Positions 60,321-64,000 of a stretch of 64,000 nucleotides of DNA are shown piece after piece. The position numbers and the translations under genes are program-made. Source of the DNA: CAZLAK01 sp964557545. GTDB taxonomy: Bacteria > Bacillota > Desulfotomaculia > Desulfotomaculales > Pelotomaculaceae. Position 1 is the stretch's first letter, and the number at the start of each line of letters is the position of its first letter. The notes below the pieces were generated by a model. That model saw only the letters and a list, made by a program, of their open reading frames with translations. It was not told the DNA's origin and ran no database searches. The stretch is taken from the NCBI GenBank assembly GCA_964557545.1, contig CAZLAK010000002.1, forward strand, positions 43,178-107,177, written 5' to 3'.

Positions 60321-62395
60321 TAAACGCTGACCTCCTCCGCAACGGCCGGCTTAATACCCTTTTCTCCCCTCAGCATAAGCCTCAGTTCTATGATGGCATC
60401 CCGCAGCTGGGCCGCCCGCTCAAACTCCAGGCGGCGCGCCGCCTCCCGCATCTCTTTCTCCAGGGCGGCGATGTGCTTTTTCAGCTCGGCTTTCGTCATT
60501 TTCTTTTTCCCAAGGGCGGGAAGAGAAACTGTCTGGGCGGCGGCAGGGGAAAAGCGCCCTCCGGCCGGACGGGTGGCCTCAATCACTTCCCGCACCGCCT
60601 TTTTCACCGTCTGGGGCACAATGCCGTGCCGCAAGTTGTGCTCTATCTGGATGCGGCGGCGGCGCTCGGTTTCCCGGATGGCCCTCTCCATGGAGCCGGT
60701 GACGGTGTCGGCGTACATGATCACCTTGCCGCCGGCGTTGCGGGCCGCCCGGCCGATAGTCTGGATGAGCGAGCGCTCCGAGCGCAAGTAGCCCTCTTTG
60801 TCGGCGTCCAAAATGGCCACCAGGCTCACCTCCGGCAAATCCAGCCCCTCCCGCAAGAGGTTTATGCCCACCAGCACGTCGAAGACGCCCAGGCGCAGGT
60901 CGCGCAAGATCTCCATGCGCTCTATAGAATTTATGTCTGAGTGCAGGTAGCGCACCTTGACCCCCATCTCTCTCAAGTAGTCGGTTAAGTCCTCGGCCAT
61001 CTTCTTGGTGAGGGTGGTCACCAGCACCCGGTCGCCGCGCGCCACCCGCCGGCGGATTTCGCCCAGGAGGTCGTCGATCTGGCCTTTGGTGGGCCGCACC
61101 TCCACTTCGGGGTCGACCAGCCCCGTCGGGCGGATGATCTGCTCCACCACCTGCTGGCAGGTGGAGAGCTCAAAGGGTCCCGGGGTGGCGGAGACGTAGA
61201 TCACCTGGTTAATCCGCTCTAAGAATTCCTGGAAGGTGAGCGGCCGGTTGTCGAAGGCGGAGGGCAGGCGGAACCCGTACTCAACGAGCAATTTTTTGCG
61301 TGAGCGGTCGCCCTCGCACATGCCGTTAACTTGCGGCACGGCCACGTGCGACTCGTCGATGAACAGGAGGTACTCCTCGGGGAAAAAGTCCAATAGAGTG
61401 TAAGGCGGCTCGCCCGGAGCGCGCCCCGTTAAGTGGCGGGAGTAGTTCTCGATGCCGTTGCAGTAGCCCACCTCCCGCATCATCTCGATGTCGTAGCGGG
61501 TGCGCTGCTCTAAGCGCTGCGCCTCCAGGAGCCGGCCGGCCGACCTAAGCTCGCTCAGGCGCTCCTCTAACTCGGCTTCAATGGAGGCAATGGCCCTCTC
61601 CATTTTCTCCCTGGAGGTGGCGTAATGGCTGGCCGGGAAGACCGAGACGTGGTAGCGCTCCCCTAAAACTTCGCCGGTCAGCACGTCAAACTCGGTGATG
61701 CGCTCTATTTCGTCGCCGAAAAACTCTATGCGCACGGCCCGCTCAGTAAACGAGGCGGGGTAGATCTCCAGGACGTCCCCCCGCACCCTGAATTTGCCGC
61801 GCCCAAAGTTAATGTCGTTGCGCTCGTACTGGATGTCGACCAGTTTTCTCAGCACGGCGTCGCGGTCGTAACACTGCCCCCGCCTAAGCGACAGCGACAG
61901 CGCCGCGTATTCCTGCGGGTCACCCAGGCCGTAAATGCAGGAGACGCTGGCCACGATGATCACGTCCCGCCGCTCCAAGAGGGCAGAGGTGGCCGCGTGA
62001 CGCAGCTTATCAATCTCGTCGTTAATGGACGAGTCCTTTTCAATGTAGGTGTCGGTCTGCGGGATGTAGGCCTCCGGCTGGTAGTAGTCGTAGTAGCTCA
62101 CAAAGTACTCCACGGCGTTTTCCGGAAAAAACTCCTTGAACTCGGCGCACAGCTGGGCGGCCAGGGTCTTGTTCGGCGCCAGCACCAGCGTGGGCCGCTG
62201 GACGGCCTGGATGACGTGGGCCATGGTGAAGGTCTTGCCCGTGCCGGTGGCGCCCAGGAGCACCTGGCTCTTGTATCCCTTCTTTAAACCCTCCACCAGG
62301 GCGGCAATGGCCTTAGGCTGGTCGCCCTTGGGCTCAAACTCCGCCCTCAGCCTAAAACGGTGCCAGGCACTTAACTTATTAACTTTTTCCTTCAA
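60317..62395 (-). CDS. uvrB: UvrB, excision repair helicase-like subunit, with repeat-derived N-terminus
   Basis: 692 aa. Walker A GATGTGKTFTM, beta-hairpin YYDYYQPEAYIPQTDTYIEK, helicase motifs (FIDESH, QTIGRAARN), C-terminal UVR motif. The family normally starts just before FRLRAEFEPKGDQPKAI. Here about 14 extra residues (KEKVNKLSAWHR) are encoded across a GGTGCCAGGCAC-type repeat, and translation apparently starts at the TTG at 62395 behind GGGGGT. There is no start codon at the usual position. Confidence 0.95.
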   Translation of the reverse strand: MKEKVNKLSAWHRFRLRAEFEPKGDQPKAIAALVEGLKKGYKSQVLLGATGTGKTFTMAHVIQAVQRPTLVLAPNKTLAAQLCAEFKEFFPENAVEYFVSYYDYYQPEAYIPQTDTYIEKDSSINDEIDKLRHAATSALLERRDVIIVASVSCIYGLGDPQEYAALSLSLRRGQCYDRDAVLRKLVDIQYERNDINFGRGKFRVRGDVLEIYPASFTERAVRIEFFGDEIERITEFDVLTGEVLGERYHVSVFPASHYATSREKMERAIASIEAELEERLSELRSAGRLLEAQRLEQRTRYDIEMMREVGYCNGIENYSRHLTGRAPGEPPYTLLDFFPEEYLLFIDESHVAVPQVNGMCEGDRSRKKLLVEYGFRLPSAFDNRPLTFQEFLERINQVIYVSATPGPFELSTCQQVVEQIIRPTGLVDPEVEVRPTKGQIDDLLGEIRRRVARGDRVLVTTLTKKMAEDLTDYLREMGVKVRYLHSDINSIERMEILRDLRLGVFDVLVGINLLREGLDLPEVSLVAILDADKEGYLRSERSLIQTIGRAARNAGGKVIMYADTVTGSMERAIRETERRRRIQIEHNLRHGIVPQTVKKAVREVIEATRPAGGRFSPAAAQTVSLPALGKKKMTKAELKKHIAALEKEMREAARRLEFERAAQLRDAIIELRLMLRGEKGIKPAVAEEVSVY
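62359..62388. repeat. GGTGCCAGGCAC repeat, copy A, inside the start of uvrB
   Basis: Core GGTGCCAGGCAC followed by TTAACTTATTAACTTTTT. It encodes part of the UvrB N-terminal extension. Confidence 0.85.
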
Positions 62396-62409
62396 GTCAC
62401 TACCCCCTT

Positions 62410-62440
62410 GGTGCCAGGCACTTAACTTATTAACTTATTT
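62410..62440. repeat. GGTGCCAGGCAC repeat, copy B
   Basis: Same core and tail as copy A, in direct orientation, starting 51 bases from it, upstream of uvrB. Confidence 0.85.
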
Positions 62441-62510
62441 TGTTCTGATTTTGTTCTGCTCCCCGGCTCCCCGGTTAATATTTTACCGCCCCTCACTTTC
62501 CGTTACAACC

Positions 62511-62540
62511 GGTGCCAGGCACTTAACTTATTAACTTTTT
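62511..62540. repeat. GGTGCCAGGCAC repeat, copy C
   Basis: Same 30-base unit in direct orientation, 101 bases after copy B; it abuts a perfect hairpin at 62541. Confidence 0.85.
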
Positions 62541-62570
62541 GAGGGCACTGCCGTCCAGGGCAGTGCCCTC
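62541..62570. other. Perfect 12-bp hairpin next to repeat copy C
   Basis: GAGGGCACTGCC (62541-62552) and its complement (62559-62570) with a 6-nt loop. A pyrimidine-rich but interrupted T stretch follows on the + strand. It may terminate transcription from the truncated gene on the right, though the minus side lacks a T-run. Confidence 0.6.
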
Positions 62571-62631
62571 TTCTTTCATCGTTTTATTCAACACTGCTGC
62601 CACTGTAGCCGTTTTAATCTTTCACCGGCGG

Positions 62632-63837
62632 TTACCACCGCGTTCCGCCAGGGGACCAGGGCAGAGCGGGGGAATACGACGGCACGCTGGGCGTGTAAGC
62701 AGGCGGGGTGTACGGCACCGTCGGTGTGTAGGTTGGCGGGGTGTACGGCTGGGTTACGGGCGGGTTGACGAGGTTCTGCTCCCATCTCCGCTGTTCTTCT
62801 ATTCTGCGCTGTTCTTCCATCCTGCGGCGCTGTTCTTCCTCTGCCCAACGCCGTTGCTCCTCTATTCTCTGGCGCTCAAGGTCCTGCTCCAGTTTTTGAA
62901 TCTGCTGTTGCTGGTACCATTCCTGCCACTGCTGGGTCTGCTGGATAATTTTATCGCGTTCTAGCCCTTCTATGACACCTTGGATGAACCCTGCCAGCCC
63001 GAAGCGCACCACCACCGGGTCCTGCTTCCACTCGGGCGATGAGGGGGAGTAGGTGCGCTTCTTCCCGGTTTCGGGATCCGTGACGGTGAGGAGTGCAGGG
63101 TTGCCGCCCGAAAGGCTCAGGAACCAGTTCTTACCCTCCACACCGACCATGACCCCGCCGGCATACCTGTATACTGCAACTTTCTCAGGAACCGCCGTTA
63201 TTACTGATCGACTGCCTTCATTTCCCGATGGGGAGGGCGGGCTTTCCTGTCCGTGGAAATCATCAGGCCCAGCCGGTTCAGGACGGCCGCCGGGGGACAG
63301 GACGACTTTCTGTCCCTCCGGTTCCCAGGTCACTTCGTACCCCAGGGCCTCGGCCACGTAGCGGGCGGGGAGAAAGACGCGGTCATGCATCAGGACCGGC
63401 ACGGTGTCCATTTCTATGGTTTCACTTTTCTTTTCCAGTTCTTCCAGCCAAGAACTAATTTTCTCGCCAAGCTTATCGAGCCCTGAAATCAACGATTCCT
63501 CCGTTTCAAAAGTCTCCATTTCAAAAAAGGACGCCAGAGAACTTAAATATTCCAGCATTTGGGCCAATTCAGCATTCGTAGGCTCCCTGTTGCTTTGCTG
63601 AACAGAATCAACGAGCAGGAGGAGGGAGAGAATTTTGCTCATCGCTTCGGCATCAGCACCGCGCAACACCCCAATTTCACGTTCCCCCGGCGATAACGCC
63701 AAACCTACATCCCCGGCGTAGAGGTAGACAAACGGTACTTTTTCTACCCAATAAACCCCGTCCTCGGACAAACCCAGGGCATAAGCCAGGTAGCGCACGG
63801 GCACCATGGTGCGGCCGTTCTCGTCGAGAAAGCCTTA
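62632..63837 (-). pseudogene. Stalk/copper amine oxidase N-terminal-domain protein, 5' end lost
   Basis: About 390 residues remain. Family sequence begins abruptly at GFLDENGRTMVPVRYLAYAL, directly after an in-frame TAA at about 63838-63840, so the signal peptide and first part of the domain are missing. A second such domain (MHDRVFLPARYVAEALGYEV) follows, then a predicted coiled coil rich in Glu/Arg/Gln (about 300-345) and a Pro/Thr/Tyr repeat tail (YTPPTYTP and similar). Normally a secreted cell-surface protein. Truncated by the mobile-element end to its right; the ATG at 63807 is probably not a real start. Confidence 0.8.
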
Positions 63838-64000
63838 CGGTAATATGTCAAGATCCAACGACCAAAATTTCTAAGAAAATTTTCTAAAAAAGCGCATACC
63901 AAACTAAGCTTGTTTCCAGAGGTAAATGGAAAAAAGCGACATAAATGTGTTGATCGTCAACACTTTTGACCCACTATGTGCAAGTAAAATTGACCCACCT
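63838..64000. mobile_element. End of an IS21-like insertion sequence (partial)
   Basis: Sequence unlike the neighbouring gene begins at its truncation point. It contains TTGACCCAC at 63966-63974 and 63990-63998 in direct repeat, and GTGTTGA-TCG-TCAACAC at 63947-63963. Subterminal direct repeats of this kind are typical of IS21-family ends. The transposase would lie beyond the window. Confidence 0.6.

Overview
This window looks like the chromosome of an anaerobic, Gram-positive Clostridia-class Firmicute, probably from the thermophilic Peptococcaceae/Moorella/Desulfotomaculum neighbourhood. The evidence is the rapZ-yvcK-whiA block, the gap-pgk-tpiA-gpmI-eno operon next to rpoN, tungsten-enzyme genes, many GTG/TTG starts behind strong purine-rich ribosome sites, and soluble NtrC-type regulators. 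I do not name a genus. I saw no rRNA, tRNA or CRISPR array.

Layout. (1) 1-20.8 kb is a metal-cofactor region. It holds an orphan sigma-54 activator, a frameshifted tungsten-cofactor radical SAM maturase, a MoaD-like protein, and an operon of methyltransferase, peptide/nickel-type ABC transporter and FmdE. A tungsten aldehyde:ferredoxin oxidoreductase (AOR) follows. Convergent to it is a probable ten-gene operon: two DUF362 Fe-S proteins, a Mrp-type ATPase, an SDR, two small unknowns, larB, a short larC, larE and a MoaD-like gene. (2) 20.8-36 kb is a sensory region: two chemoreceptors, a FIST protein, a soluble histidine kinase and sigma-54 activator behind an iron alcohol dehydrogenase, and two copies of an AmiS/UreI-like channel. 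One AmiS copy lies next to an intact chemoreceptor and the other next to a decayed one. (3) 35.8-38.6 kb is a Co/Ni ECF transporter. (4) 38.6-55.5 kb is central metabolism and envelope/regulatory housekeeping: glycolysis, rpoN, whiA, yvcK, rapZ, sugar-phosphate isomerase, glycogen debranching enzyme, ROK kinase and a HAD phosphatase. (5) 55.6-62.4 kb is uvrB-uvrA-uvrC. (6) The right edge is a gene cut off by what looks like the end of an IS21-like element.

The unifying theme is sigma-54. Six sites fit the -24/-12 consensus with exactly ten bases between the GG and GC pairs. They precede AOR, the DUF362/lar operon, the alcohol dehydrogenase-kinase-activator operon, both AmiS genes and the chemoreceptor-FIST operon. 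rpoN itself and two GAFTGA-type activators are also in the window. I infer a local sigma-54 regulon joining alcohol/aldehyde oxidation, tungsten and nickel-pincer cofactor supply, and sensing or uptake of small solutes. The most novel parts are the sigma-54-driven DUF362/Mrp/SDR/larBCE/MoaD operon with no lactate racemase gene, and a conserved hairpin leader in front of both copies of the chemoreceptor.
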